A stretch of DNA of 64,000 nt from Vespula vulgaris (GCF_905475345.1 NC_066597.1:2565501-2629500); one strand, 5' to 3'; positions 14,316-27,136 are shown, counted from the stretch's first letter. Program-made: numbers and translations. Notes: generated from the sequence alone by a model not told the origin.

Positions 14316-14355
14316 ACCTTGAAGTCGTTGAACCATAGCACTATGTTTAAAATGA
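14316..14355 (-). other. Pabp2 3' UTR with donor site (spliced 3' UTR)
   Basis: On the minus strand, 38 bases after the stop codon, the text reads CTTCAAG followed by GTAAGTT, a near-perfect donor (exon end 14318). The final coding exon is therefore probably not the last exon, and part of the 3' UTR lies further left. The partner acceptor was not identified. Confidence 0.5.
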
Positions 14356-15599
14356 TTAATATGGCATGTAGTAACCTCGCCTGTAACTTCTGGAACAAAA
14401 AAAAAAAAAAAAAAAAAAAAAGACGATATATTTACAATATGCCAAATAACATAAAGATTTAATTGAAAATATCTAAGCTACTACATACCTTAGCCTCCTA
14501 GTAGGTCTGTATCCAAAGTATGCACTGCCACGAATTATCCCTCGAGCCATACCACGATAACCTCGTACACCTCTAGGCCCCCTATAATCAATATTTATTT
14601 ATTGTTATGTTTTCTTTTACATATATATTTGTATATAGAAAAGTCTTTGTATATAGAATGATAGAGACAAAAGATAATATCTGTTATTATCTAGAAGATA
14701 AGGCTCTTATCAATCTTATTACCTATTTGTCATTGATAGCCCTGGTCTATTTGTTCTTTTTGGCATAACTTTAATTTGGCGTCCTCTGAACATAGACTCA
14801 TCCATAGCCATTGCAGTTTGTACAGAATCACGTTCTGCAAATTCGATGTAAGCAAAACCTTTGGGATGACCATCATATTTGTTACATAATATTGTTACTC
14901 TGTTGACGCTACCACAGCCATGGAAATGTTGCTCTAATTCTTCTGCTGTGGCACCGTAATCCACCTATTGTAACAAAAAAATGATTTCCATGTGTAAAAA
15001 AAAAGAAAGAAAACAATTTTATTACTAATGTTTTATACTATTATTTCAAACTTACATTTCCAACGTATATAGATCGATTATCAACTTCCATTTTATCTTC
15101 AAGTGACATGTTCAATGGGCTCGCTGAAATAAATTATACATTTACTAAACTAATTTAACAGTAAGAAATTTGTCTTTTTCTTATTTTTGTTTTATTTAAA
15201 AGTTAATTCTAATAAGCAAGGAATTGAAAACAAAAGTAATAATTATGATGCTTGAAGCCATCTAAAAAAATATCTTACTGATTCCAGGTGGACTACCCAT
15301 GTTCATCTGTTTATCCACCTCCGATTGAAGTTGCTTTAATTTTTCTGCTTCTTCTTCCATCTCTCTTACACGCGCCTTTATAGCTTCCAGTTCCTATAAT
15401 ATGATAAAATAGAGCATATATTTTAATAAAACATACAAAATATTGTTATTGGATTATCACATACTGGATCATCTATATTTGCTTCATTCAATTCACGTTT
15501 AACTCCATCACACTGCATAATAGCATCACCATCTTGACCATTTTCAAGTCCATCAAGGCCATCAATATGGTCATTAGCTAATAAATCTGATTCAGACAT
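14356..15599 (-). CDS. Pabp2: Nuclear poly(A)-binding protein 2 (PABPN1)
   Basis: Six coding exons on the minus strand: 15465-15599, 15279-15393, 15056-15123, 14723-14964, 14489-14581 and 14356-14380. They total 678 nt, or 225 aa, near the usual length of insect Pabp2. In order come an acidic N-terminus (MSESDLLANDHIDG), a short coiled coil at about residues 46-75, and one RRM at about 101-175 with RNP2 (IYVGNV, 102-107) and RNP1 (KGFAYIEF, 141-148). An Arg/Gly-rich tail ends in GYYMPY, comparable to the SWYSPY end of vertebrate PABPN1. The protein binds nascent poly(A) tails in the nucleus and stimulates poly(A) polymerase and length control. The last coding exon adds only eight codons. If it is not spliced in, exon 5 reads through to an alternative end, RYVVA, and a stop. 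A bona fide donor follows the stop codon. Confidence 0.95.
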
Positions 15600-17083
15600 T
15601 TCTATAACAAAATATCATTTATATGACAGTTATTAGTACGATATTTTTCTCTCATTAATCTATAAGTAATTTAGATATGTTACGTATTATTAAAATATGT
15701 ATTTTGATATTGAACTAAATAAATATATTTCTTTAAAATATGAATTTTCTATTTTTTAAGAAATTGAAGAAATTATACTATTAGCATTGTATTTAATACA
15801 TTTAAATGTATTAATTTAATGCATATTATATGAATTTTTAATTGAAACAAAGTATAGAATTATTTTAATTGTATTAAATGTAAAAGCAAGAATTTTAGTT
15901 TTTAACCCTTATCCAACCGCTACTGAATCGTTCATGGCCAAGCTTTCAGATATGTTATGTGCAATGGTAATAGTCGATCCAAGTCAATGTGACATTTTGC
16001 TATAATAAATGGGATCTGGTCTTAAAGATTTATCATAAATGATATCAGAATGATTCCAGCATTCGTCGATAGCAAATTATATTGGTATTCAATATAATAA
16101 TAAAAAAGAAAGAAGTATAAGTTAACAAAAAATATGTAAAATTTGTAAAAAATTATAGAATTTTTCTATCAAAAAGTATCATTAGCAACATGAAAAGAAA
16201 CAAACTTAATATAAAAAATAGATCTGAAGTATAAAAATAAGTTTTAGTATGAGTAACAAGTGATCTGGTATCGACTGCCTGTGATACTCAACAAAGCATT
16301 GGCAATGCAAGGGTTAATCAATATCCAAATATCAGTTAAATTAAATTCAATCTATGAGTAATCCATGTAGAAAGAAATATATCAATAAAATATTTTAACT
16401 ACAGATAGAAGATATTTGTAATAAAAACAAATCTAATCGGATGTGTCATATATAGGATATCATAAAAATTCATTACAAATCGAAAGTAGAAGAAAATAGA
16501 ATGCAAGATCAAAATGGTTATGGTACTGTAACGAATCAACGCTTTCTTAATGACCTAAATTATACAATTAAGTACTATAAATATTAAGAATAAAAAATGT
16601 ATTACATACGCGTAATTTTCGACGTGTTTTTATAGCTTAGATATTTAAATAAGATCAATTCTTTAAACGTTTAGATATTCCACCTACACACCGTGCCCTA
16701 CGCACGCACCAGCACGCACCAAACAAGATTGACGCGATGAATACATCACATGATGTAGGCGAATTTTGAAGATAATTTTTCTTTACGCTTTATAGTACTA
16801 TTATTTAAGCCAATAATCAGCGATGATTCAAAAGTATCTAGACGATCAACCAATAAAAAAGCGCTGTACATTGAAACGTGCAAGTAGATTGGTTCAGATC
16901 CAGATACAACAAATTATAGTTAAATTAGTTACTACCAATCATAGTTTCGGAAATACAAGCCATTTATCCATGAATATAGACCTACGCATCATAGCGCACT
17001 AGTGCTGCCTTTAACGAGCAATGTCTAAAGTATACGTAACGATTTCATGCGAACCACCACATCCGCCCAAAGTCCGCCATCTT
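15600..17083 (-). promoter_or_regulatory. Pabp2 5' region with probable noncoding exon(s)
   Basis: Just upstream of the ATG the minus strand reads TTATAG then AAATG, an acceptor-like end. A GTATGT donor is found at about 16606-16611, preceded by a GC-richer stretch (16612-16745) that may be a noncoding first exon. Further out, at 17074-17083, the minus strand reads AAGATGGCGG, a YY1-like element in the sense orientation. The remaining DNA is AT-rich with no reading frame, apart from the MITE listed separately. Confidence 0.4.
15902..16317. mobile_element. Probable piggyBac-type MITE (408 bp)
   Basis: Both ends are TTAA followed inward by CCCTT. The left end begins CCCTTATCCAACC, and the right end read inward is CCCTTGCATTGCC. 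TTAA target duplications and CCCTT-type termini are typical of piggyBac-like elements. AGTCGAT recurs as a subterminal motif near both ends. There is no transposase, so it would be a nonautonomous copy. The inverted ends are short, which limits confidence. Confidence 0.5.
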
Positions 17084-17790
17084 CGCAATTTTTTGTATCA
17101 CTGGTTTGTAACGGTAACGAATTTCAAATTCACGTTTAATGAAAAAGCACTCTAAAATTATTTAATACTAATGTTGACGTTAATTCTGATAAATAAATGT
17201 TTAAATAAACGTGTCATTTTTTTATATAATTACACGGATTTGACTATCATTAATAATTTTTACGAAATTGTTAATTATAAATAAAAATTATATTAGTAAT
17301 ATTACATACAATTATATATAATTTAAATAAATGTACAAAAATTATCGCAAAAATGAATCATTTAAATGAGGCAAACACTGGACTGAGTGAATTGCGATAT
17401 TGACTCTTCGAAATCCAACGACAGACTGAATATTAACCTATCAAAGTCACGTTCCTACATCTTCGTTTTTGTTTACATCACTGGTAAGTGACGATTTCGA
17501 ATATTACATCATTCTTCTACGAAATTAATGTTTACTAGTGAACTATATTATGATACTAAGAGTGCACTATAAATTGTTTAAATAAATGTTAAACGATCGA
17601 AAAAAGTAATTAACTAAGTCGAATATGGAGAATATGGAGTAAGAGAGCTGCGATATTTACCCTTCAGAATTCGATGGTAGACTAACTTGCTCTGGAAGTC
17701 GTCTGGGTCTCTCTGCTTTCGTTATTGTTTATATCTGGAACTGAGAACGATTGCGACTTCGAAAGTTCGGTATTTACTGTTACACACACA
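17050..17790. repeat. Diverged three-copy tandem duplication
   Basis: Three blocks share ordered text. ATCTTCG-T/G-rich-ATCACTGGT-ACG occurs at 17079-17117 and 17459-17493, with a third weaker match at 17717-17752. TGCGATAT with TCTTCGAAATC-like text occurs at 17392 and 17650. AAATAAATG near TTTAAATAAA occurs at 17191 and 17577. The copies are strongly diverged, so the event is old. They surround the presumed upstream end of Pabp2. Confidence 0.55.
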
Positions 17791-17799
17791 CATACGCAC

Positions 17800-19055
17800 A
17801 ATACACACACGTGAATGATAAATCAATATTACCGACCTATTTGATTATATTTAGTTACAGTCGATAAAGAAATCGATTTTGTTGGTAACCGAAATCTGTT
17901 ACCGACAGAATTCTTTCGGCATATTATAGTCGATAATTCAGAATTCTCGTATTTATCATTATTATGTCGTCATAATATATTTCCAAAGGTTTATCGATTA
18001 AGTAGAACGTTACCTGAAGATGATAAAAACATATTGTACAATGAAAAGTTCAATCGTTTAAATAGTATCAATCATTAAAAAGAGAAATGATCTCAATTTC
18101 GGTTTTGAAATCAATATATTTGCTTATATTAAAGCGTTAGATATATAATCCACGTGTTATTAAAATTAGGAATAATATTAAGGTCTGCGTTTTATATGCG
18201 CTCGACATATATAATAAGTTGTAACATATATTAAAATACTTGACGAATCTATAACGAATAATTTTTATAGATTAAGTAAACTACTCTGTATTCGTGAGTG
18301 CATAGAAAAAAAAGAAGAGCATTTCAAGTCAATTGATATATTTATTTAGACGATCGATAACTAAAAGTAGTTTATAAATTCATTCAATTTTCCTACAAGT
18401 TCGAAGTTTCCTAACCAACTTAAAACATACGAACTTCAAAATTCAATGCATAACCATTATCTCGAGTTATACTTTTATCATCTAATTTAAAAATTGAATC
18501 TCGTTGAATCGGAGACATCAACGCGATAAAATGATTCGGGAGGTATACTTAACAAATCGATAAACTAAGAAAAGAATTCTATAACATATACCGCGTTAAC
18601 ATAAAATGCGTAACCACGAATATCTTGGGGTTGTTGTAGAAGAAAAAAGGGAGAATTTACCCTCCCACTTAGCGATTTTGTTAGTTAGATGGTGCGCGCG
18701 CAGGTTAAACGGGAAAGGAAAGAGGAAAGACAATGTTCCAATCTCGAAGGCACGTTTCTGCAAGGTAGGCGTGCACTCGTGCATTAAACATCGAGCATAC
18801 GGCTGGATCGATTGGTTGGTGGCTGCAACCCAGGGAACATTGTCCTCTCACACCGTCCTCCATCCTTGGAAGCATCGTCCGGCCTCTTTGATGCGCATGG
18901 AGATCGGACTGTTGCGTGGGGATGAGAAAAAAAATGAAAGAACAAGAGAATCGTCGTTCCCCAGGACGGTTCTCACTTCGTTCGACTCCACCTTCCGTTT
19001 TGCAAACTAGAGAATGCGTTTGCCGATGAAAAGAGAAAGAAAGAGAGAGAATAGG

Positions 19056-19087
<32 letters not shown>

Positions 19088-20017
19088 ATATGTACCCTCC
19101 TCGTATCTAACAAAACGCCCATCGTCAACAATCTTAGCAAGGTAGGGGTTAACATGAAAGAAAGACGAACGATGATTGGACACAACCCATAATATCAGGT
19201 GGGACCAAGGACTCGAGGAGGCTCCTCGTGAACCAATCCCAAGCGCTACCGTGCCTACGTTTGAGTAGGGGAAACTTGTTGCGGGGGTGTGGGTATGGTT
19301 AGTAGCCAGTATCCGTGGAGACACGATCGTGGGAGCTTAGATTTCAAAGCTTTTTCACAGAGTATACCTTAAGACTCTCCTCTCATATCCAACGGTTTCT
19401 TTCAGTTTCATATAAATCCATCGAGTTAGTGTCTCTTCTTTTTTCTTCCTAAGTCTTTCTCTTTCCTTCTTTCTTTCTCTCTCGTTTTCCTATTTTGTTC
19501 GATATGAGGATGTTTCATGTATTATATATCAAGTGACGTTTATATATCATAAGTGAATTCGCAGTGTCGGACTAATAGAATCTGGTGAATAGAATAAATG
19601 AGAAAAAGGACGAATTTGATCGTGATCTTGTTATTCGGTGAGGAAGAAGAAGATTTTTCTCGGTGAATCTTTCTGGTTTTTTTTTTTTTTTTTTTCTATT
19701 TGTTTTCACGTGTCGAATAGATAAGAAACGATCGATCTGTGGGAAATGTTACACGTATTGGGATTAATCTTGGGTGAGAAGTTAAGTACGTATGTATCAT
19801 CGGTGTTCTTTACTCGATATAATCAAGGATAAAAAAGGAGCCTAAGCTCGAAGAAGTCTAATCTAAGAAGAAGAGAAGAATGATAGTTCTTTGGCTATTG
19901 GTGTCTCGTCGATTAATAGTTCCAATCATACGGAGAAATTGGTGTTGAAGTCTCCTGAGAAGCCTGGGCTAACCCGCTCGCAAAGCTTCCATTCTTCAGG
20001 CTGTTGGCTTTCCAAGA
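17800..20017. promoter_or_regulatory. Upstream region of FoxB
   Basis: No gene is supported. From about 18600 to 19350 the sequence is GC-richer than its flanks and includes a GA microsatellite (19030-19087). It then becomes a T- and C-rich stretch up to the FoxB start. This is the likely promoter and 5' UTR of FoxB. A TATA box or initiator could not be placed with certainty. Confidence 0.4.
19030..19087. repeat. (GA)n microsatellite
   Basis: GA repeat with a few interruptions inside the GC-richer region upstream of FoxB. GA tracts near insect developmental promoters are common binding sites for GAGA-type factors; that role here is only inferred. Confidence 0.8.
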
Positions 20018-23000
20018 ATGCCGCGGCCGTCGCGCGATACTTACGGAGATCAAAAGCCACCGTTCTCTTACATATCGCTCACGGCAATGGCGATATGGTC
20101 TTCTCGAGATAAAATGTTACCACTCGCTGAAATTTATAAATTTATCGCCGATCGATTTCCATATTATCGTAAGGACACGCGCCGATGGCAGAACTCACTC
20201 AGGCACAATCTTTCCTTCAACGATTGCTTCATCAAGGTTTGTCTGGTTTCTTTTTCTTTTTCTATTTTTTTTCTGATCTTTGTCGAACGATTAAAGGTGA
20301 TTTTTTGTGATCTGTTAGAGGGACTCAATAGACTTTGAAAAATGCGCCTTATTAAAGAGGTTTCGATAAATATTCCAAGTTATTTGCATCGGCGATATTT
20401 AACTTGCATTGACAAAGATTTTTATTTGACACAAGCGATATTTGTCTATCTTCCTTTGATATTTTAGTTGTCTCGAGAAAATAAATGTAAATTAAATGTA
20501 CTAGAACGATCTTAATTGGTCAATTATTTTTTAATACTACTATGTAAAATATTGAAATGATTCTTCTCCAAATTACTCCAAATATACGTGAAATTAATTG
20601 CGTTTATATGTTCTCAAGACCAATCTATCTCCATCCGCCGTTAATTCTCTGATTGATCCTAAAACACTTTGATTACTATCGCCACACACGACCGGCTATA
20701 AAAACATAGTATAGGCGTCAATTTCGTATAGAATGCGTGCCGTATTTTAGGGTCAAGAATTATCAAAATCGTATCATATTTCGTTGTTAGATAATAGAAC
20801 GTTAGTTGATCAAAAAATGGTATAAGAAAAATATTAGATTATCAAGAAAAATCTTGAGATAATCTTCCTATAAATCGCATAATCAAAATTCACACAGATT
20901 TATTAGTTATATAATGAAAAAAAGCATTACTTATGTTACGAGATGACTCGATATCTAATATTCCTACTAATCTAAAATCTCAATAATCTTTTTTTCTCCT
21001 AAATCAACAAATTTTTTTCCTGATTATTCGTCGTTAACTTGATTCGCTTACAAAGCATTCATCATTCGAGTTAAGTTTGTCTAAATTAGATCAGAAACAC
21101 GATGAGAAAGGGTGCGTTAAGCGTAGAAATTTTCACTTTCGACTAAATTTAATAGTTTTTTTCAAACGTGGTTTCTATCAAGGCAAGGTGTCCCTTATTC
21201 TTATTCTTACTCTCTTCTTTTAGAAGAGAGACTCACGCCTCTATAGACGTATTATTACGTTCTGTGACCATCTGCGTTTCGCACCTGCCAACGTGATCAT
21301 CGACTTAACGTGTCTTCTCTCTCCAAACGAATAAAAGACTTGTGTATTAGTATTATTACTTGTCGACATATCCGTTCCATCGAGAAAAATCACGACGAAT
21401 GAGGTTTTTACAAAGAAAGCTTTCTTTTTTGAATTCTGTTTGCCTGTAATTTACCATATAAAATTTGTCTGTCAAAATTGATATCAAAGAACAATTTTTC
21501 ACTTGTAGAAAGTAATTATATTTCTTGTTAAGAACTTCATTATTGTGATAATGTAATTTATTGTTAAAAATTTTTGTTTCCATTGTAAGAATTAATTTTA
21601 TATACGTTTTTTTTTTTTTTAAGAATTAAATTATTGTGAAAATGTAAGTAATTTATTGTTAAGATCTCGAGAAATAATTAAGTCACTTTTTAAGATGAAT
21701 AAACTGATAAAAAAAATTATCACACAATTGATTTTTCTTTAATTATCTTTTATCTCAATTTGAATCACGACAATTTATGAACAATTTACATTTAATGGAA
21801 ACGAATGACTTATTATGTAACACTTCGTCTAATTCTTCATCTAACACGATCTCGTGTCAATCAAATATGAAAGTACGCGTGACGCTCGTGAAAATACAAA
21901 GTTAGACTGAAATCAGGAACTGTAAAATGAGAATATAATTCATTCTTATTCCGAACAAGCCTTCGTTGTCATTCAGTGTGAAAATAATGCAATAGCCTTT
22001 TAAGGAAATTTATTTAGATTGGTTTAATGTGATTTTCTGTACAAGTTATCTTAGATAATGTGATAACAAAGCTTTCAACTCGTTTTTTAATAATTTCAAA
22101 ATCATTTTAATGAAAAAAATATTTATTCGTATATTTAGTCTTAACGTTCTACGTCATTATTAAAAAAAAATTCGTCATTGTTTTATTACAATTTTCTTCA
22201 CATTTGTTAATTCATTCATTGTTATAAACAACGGTAAAAACAACGAATAAAGATAGATACAATAAAAATCTAGATATCGAAGAATTAAGTATTGAACTGT
22301 GTAGAATTGTCAAAAATTTTTTTTAGGCCATTTTCAATTTCATACACTCATTTAAAATGATATATAATTTTCATTTTCTATTTAAAATAATTTTAAATAT
22401 TTCTTTTTAGATACAGTAACTCGGTCTTACAATTAGATATACCTACTTAGGTGTTATTCATTTTTCTTTGCCGTCGGGTAATCTTATTTGCTCTCTTCTC
22501 ATTCAACATAAAACTTATAAAGTTCTTTTTTTTTGCATGCTTCAATAATACTGCATTGAATCTATCTGTCATATTATTTTCTTTGAGAACAATAATAAAT
22601 TACTTTCTTCCATAACAAATAAATAAATCACTGAAAAGTTTTAGAACTTATTCCATTAATGTCTTTATCAAATTGAATAAAAACTGATGTTTATTAATGT
22701 AGTTAATATACAGTATATCCAAACTAATTATTTTCACAGTTGTCTTAAAAATTGAACTCAGGTTAATATTTCATAAACCATAATAAAATAAAAGTGTCAC
22801 TCGTTCGTTTATTCATTATTATATTATCTATTTCGTTCGATTCGTTCGTTCGTCTAACTAAGCTACTTTATATTTCTGGAGATCTTTATTAAATTCGACA
22901 TTGCAGATAAAAAAAGAAAAATATTTTTCTTTGTGTGCGCATTCAGGATGTCCTGTTCGTTGGATCATTCCATGTGACACATGCCATATGTCACTGGTGA

Positions 23001-26000
23001 TACTTTCAGTAGGTATATGAAACGAAAAAATAATAATAAAATATTTATCTCTCCCCTTACTATGATAGAAGTTCAAATATACCGCAAATATTAACACATG
23101 TGGTGGTTACATAGCCGGTAAGATATTGTGACTAGTATGTAACGTCGTCACTATGTTGAATATATGTGCGTGTAAACGTCGTGTTACAAGGCACGCAAGG
23201 ATTATTGCGAAAACTTTCAACCCCCATTTTATTCAGGGAAACATCGTCGAATGATATTTCCAAGTAACTTTCAAACGAATGTCGTTTTGAAGGAAAAGAT
23301 ACCCAACTTTTTCAATATTCATTATGACAAGTCGATCGATTAATTGTTAACAAATTTTTTAATCAGATAAAATTTTCTATAAAAGAAGAGAAGAAGAAGA
23401 AGAAGAAAAAAAAAGAACATTCAAAGCAATCAAAATAAATTGTCTTTTTTTCTTTGACGTTTTTATGATACAAAATCATCATGATTAATTTCCATGTAAC
23501 TCTCTCTTGGATTATAAACTTCAACCTTTCTATACTTAATAAAATCAATTACAAGTAATAAGAATATAATGAAATTATATAAACTAACTGCCTGGTACTT
23601 AGATGCTAAGCTGATGTATCAACGTACTTACACAGGTATGCTGATATTTTATCCGAAGGATTAAATGTTACACCTATCTTCATGCTTTTATACTTTCTCA
23701 TCGGGTTTCATTCAACTCCTTTCCTCTCTTTCTTTCTGATTTTCTCGTTCCATTCATCAATATTTACCCAAACAGAAATCAATTATATTTACATGTGAAT
23801 CATTAAATACCAAAAAATAAAATAGAATCATAAATTAAAATTAGATGAAACATCTGTATAAAATTATTTTCATATTAGTTTGCAAATGTCAACATATTTA
23901 TTTACTTTCGTTCTCACAGATACTATTTTTCAATAATTCTATACTTTTTCAAAGATATAGGTAATTATATATACTAACCAAACTCGTTCCGATACTATCA
24001 ATTAAAGAATGCTGTAAGTTGACTAGATAAAATTATGAAATATGGATATATATAAGTATATAAATATATATATATAAGCGAAAGCAAACGAAAAAAAACA
24101 AACAAGTACGAACAGATATGAAACTAAATAAGTATGAACATGTTAACGATAAAAGTCAATGATGCATATCGTTATTATAGTTGCGTACAATCATGAATAG
24201 AATGCTCCTGAAGTAAATAAAAATATATGATTGAAAAATGATAATTATTGGTATTTTTACCGAAATTAATTAAAGCGAGCTTATGTATATAATATATCTT
24301 CACACTTTTTATAGATTCTTTAAAAATTTTGTTTCCACAAAGACATGAAATATTGTAGGTATTATTCGATATAAATATACTTCGTTCTTACTTTAACATA
24401 TGCTTTTAAGTTTCTTCTAATCGAAGATAGATAAAAATGATTGTGTGATATACATATTTCAATCTTTAATAAAAATTGCGTAATTAATTTTCCGTTTATA
24501 CATGCATGTACGTATGTGAACATGTGTGTACATGTCGTCATTCGATTGACGAGTCACAAGTTAGGTAGATATAAAGAAAAAAAATCATATATAGGAAGGT
24601 GAGAGGTGTAAGGAGGGAGCTAAGTTCATTACACCGAGAATGAACAGGTTTTACATTTAATAAGGCGAAATGATTATCTGTCGATCGGGTAAGTTGATTC
24701 GATTGGAAAAGAAGCTCGTCCGCTCCCGGTAGATTATAATAAGCGGACTATGAGTACAGGGGAAAATATATTATGGTCGACGTTATTAGTGCCTCCGACA
24801 GCGCGTTCGATGAGAGCGATTACTATTTGCGCCGACAAACCGCATCCTCGGTAAATGGACCAACTGTGCTCTCGTCTTCTCCTTACGATGATGGAGAGGA
24901 GGATAGCCTACGGTTGAACTTCCGAGATGTAGTACTATCGATGAGATATATAGGGTGATATTGGAAACTGGGCTGGGCTATAGCTCTTTTCTATAACAAG
25001 TAAGTGAAGATAGACAGAACCAAAAAGGGAAAAAGAAGAACAAAAATGCGAAGAGGAAACTATTCAATGGTATCATTTCAACAAGTTCTTGCGTTATTTT
25101 CTTTATGATCATGCTTATATCCTACAAATAATTTTCCCCAAGTTTCTCTTGTCGAGTTAAATAATAATTATCTTGAGTAATGATATAACGGAATATCGAA
25201 TGGTTATATTTAATTAAGAGAAATTCAAATGTACGCTCACAATGTATTGTTTACAATTACGACGTCCATTTGTATTGCGATTGAATGCGTTATGTTATTA
25301 TAATGTTGGGTTCGAAACAACATGTACTTCAGAATACAAAGACATTTTTGAAGAGAGAGCGAAATAGAATGAACTGAAAAGAAAAATAATACATGTGATA
25401 GAGAAACCTTAACACGAGAAAAACATCTGCGTCCAAAGTCAACTCGTCCAATCGTGACAAATTCGAAACGACTGATAAAATGTTCTCCATGTTCCAGGTA
25501 CCACGTGGACCCCACAGACCAGGCAAAGGTGCCTATTGGGCCCTCCATCCAGGTGCTCTGTCGATGTTCGAAAACGGCTCGCTTCTTCGTCGTCGGAAAC
25601 GTTTTAAACTTCACAAGCCTGACAAGGAATTGTTAAAATCGGAACTCCAAGCGTTAGCTTCGGCGATGCCACCACCGTGTTCGGATCAATCGCCAGTAAA
25701 TAATGTCAATACCAGTCCAACGAGCAGTGCAACAGGGACAGGCATAAACGTAGCGAGTTTGCATCGATTGAGAGACGATCTGTTACGTTGGGAAATGGAA
25801 GAAAGACGAATGATGATAACTTCGGCTAGTTCCGGAACAAACGCGGCTTTCCCGAACGGCTCGAGTCCAAGTCCAAGTGGATTCGAAACTAACAATGAAG
25901 CTGTTGCCGGATATTACCTCTTGTCACCGGAAGTTAGACAAAGATTGACCAGTACCGAGGGTAGCAACGAGATTCTAAGGACATACGAAGCTGCCCTGCT

Positions 26001-26724
26001 TCAGTCGGGTACTTGGAATTTCTCTACGTTCCCTGTCTCACCTTACGTGTCCCAATTGTCTTATCTTCAACAAACCACGGGACAGCTTCAACCATCCAAC
26101 ACCGAGTCCCCGGATACTCGTCGACTTTGTACTCGTTCATCTTTACCTGGACTCGATGTCAGAGAGAGCAATGAACGTTTCTTGAGTGAAAATAACAATC
26201 TCTACGAATTGGGTTACCGCGATAATGTTAACGAGGACGAATCCTTGTCGTCTTCGTCAAGGATCAGTGCGATCTACGGTAGCATCATCACGGCACCACC
26301 TTCACCAACTTCATCTATGTCACCTGGCTCACCTATTTCTAAGAGCTATCGACCTAATAATAATCGATCCTCGCCTGTACTTAGCATAACTACCGACCCA
26401 ATCACCAATTTAACAACGGATCGTGTCACGTCTCAGACATCCTCACCGAATAATCGAGATCCTATCGTTAATCTAACTTCAACCATCAATAATACCAGTT
26501 TATCGTCTTCGCTGGGTATTGGAAAGAAAACGAAGAAACCTTTCACAATCGAGAATATCATCGCACCTGACGAAAATGAATTGGCCGAACCGAAAACTGT
26601 GTCACTCGATTCGACAACAAAGAAGTCACCGCTTTTAGCACCCAGACCACTTTATGCCGCTGGTTATCCTTTACCTGTCGCTAGTTCGGCTATTCAAAGA
26701 CATTCCTATGGAACTGCGACTTAA
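20018..26724 (+). CDS. FoxB: Forkhead transcription factor, FoxB class
   Basis: Two coding exons, 20018-20236 and 25498-26724, joined in phase 0 by a 5261-bp intron, give 481 aa. The start MPRPSRDTYGDQKPPFSY matches the conserved N-terminus of FoxB proteins (Drosophila fd96Ca/fd96Cb, vertebrate FOXB1/2), so the ATG at 20018 is chosen over nearby ATGs in other frames. The forkhead domain spans about residues 13-108. Recognition helix 3 is at RWQNSLRHNLSFNDCFIK, and the wing has PGKGAYWALHP and ENGSLLRRRKRFKLHK. The C-terminal part is rich in Ser, Thr, Pro and Asn and contains FTIENII at residues 422-428, an eh1-like Groucho-binding motif seen in many Fox proteins. It is expected to act in the nucleus as a DNA-binding regulator of ectoderm and nervous system patterning. 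The wing residues PRGPHRP differ slightly from the common PRRPDRP. Confidence 0.93.
20237..25497 (+). other. FoxB intron
   Basis: The donor is GTTTGT at 20237 and the acceptor TTCCAG ends at 25497. The intron is AT-rich with no mobile element recognised. A GC-richer patch at about 24600-24960 includes a 61-codon open frame (24773-24958). A diverged direct duplication of about 90 bp lies near 21539-21664, where ATTATTGTGA...TTTATTGTTAA occurs twice. The length suggests it holds enhancers. Confidence 0.7.
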
Positions 26725-27136
26725 ATAACATGAAACGATAACAATGATGAGACGATAATGGGGGAAATATATTTCGCTTTAAACGATAGACATCTAATAA
26801 GCGACGATCTATTAAAAGGGAAGAGTCTTCAAAACTGTCAAAACTAATTGATTCCTGTTCTAAATCATCGTTCTGTATTGCTTACATTATTGTGGATGAA
26901 TACAGTGATCGTTCTGGTGATCCTTCTGAGAGGCCATTTTGGTGAACATCGAACCTTCTCCAGAATAAAACGAAGAAAGATTTTTATTGTCGATACGTTC
27001 TATCAACGATAAGAAAAGTGTTTTTTTTTTTTCGGGAAATAAAAAATTGACGATTGAAAAGACATAATCAATACGAGACAAAAGAAATACTTCTTTCCTT
27101 TTTTAGTGTAACTGAAAGGTGTTGTTCAAAGACTTT

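Larger units (their letters stand above)
9729..14317. other. AT-rich gap between convergent genes
   Basis: This interval holds the 3' UTR of Zer1, with AATAAA hexamers at 10026-10031 and 10063-10068, and the far 3' part of Pabp2. No reading frame looks real. It contains a long GA tract (10566-10640), an inverted repeat (11409-11532), CA/TA simple sequence at about 13620-13830 and many T- or A-tracts. Where either transcript ends cannot be fixed from sequence. Confidence 0.6.

Noticed and set aside
19891..20276. Frames overlapping the first FoxB exon in other frames
   Set aside because: Only the frame starting at 20018 gives the conserved FoxB N-terminus and forkhead domain, and it joins the second exon in phase.
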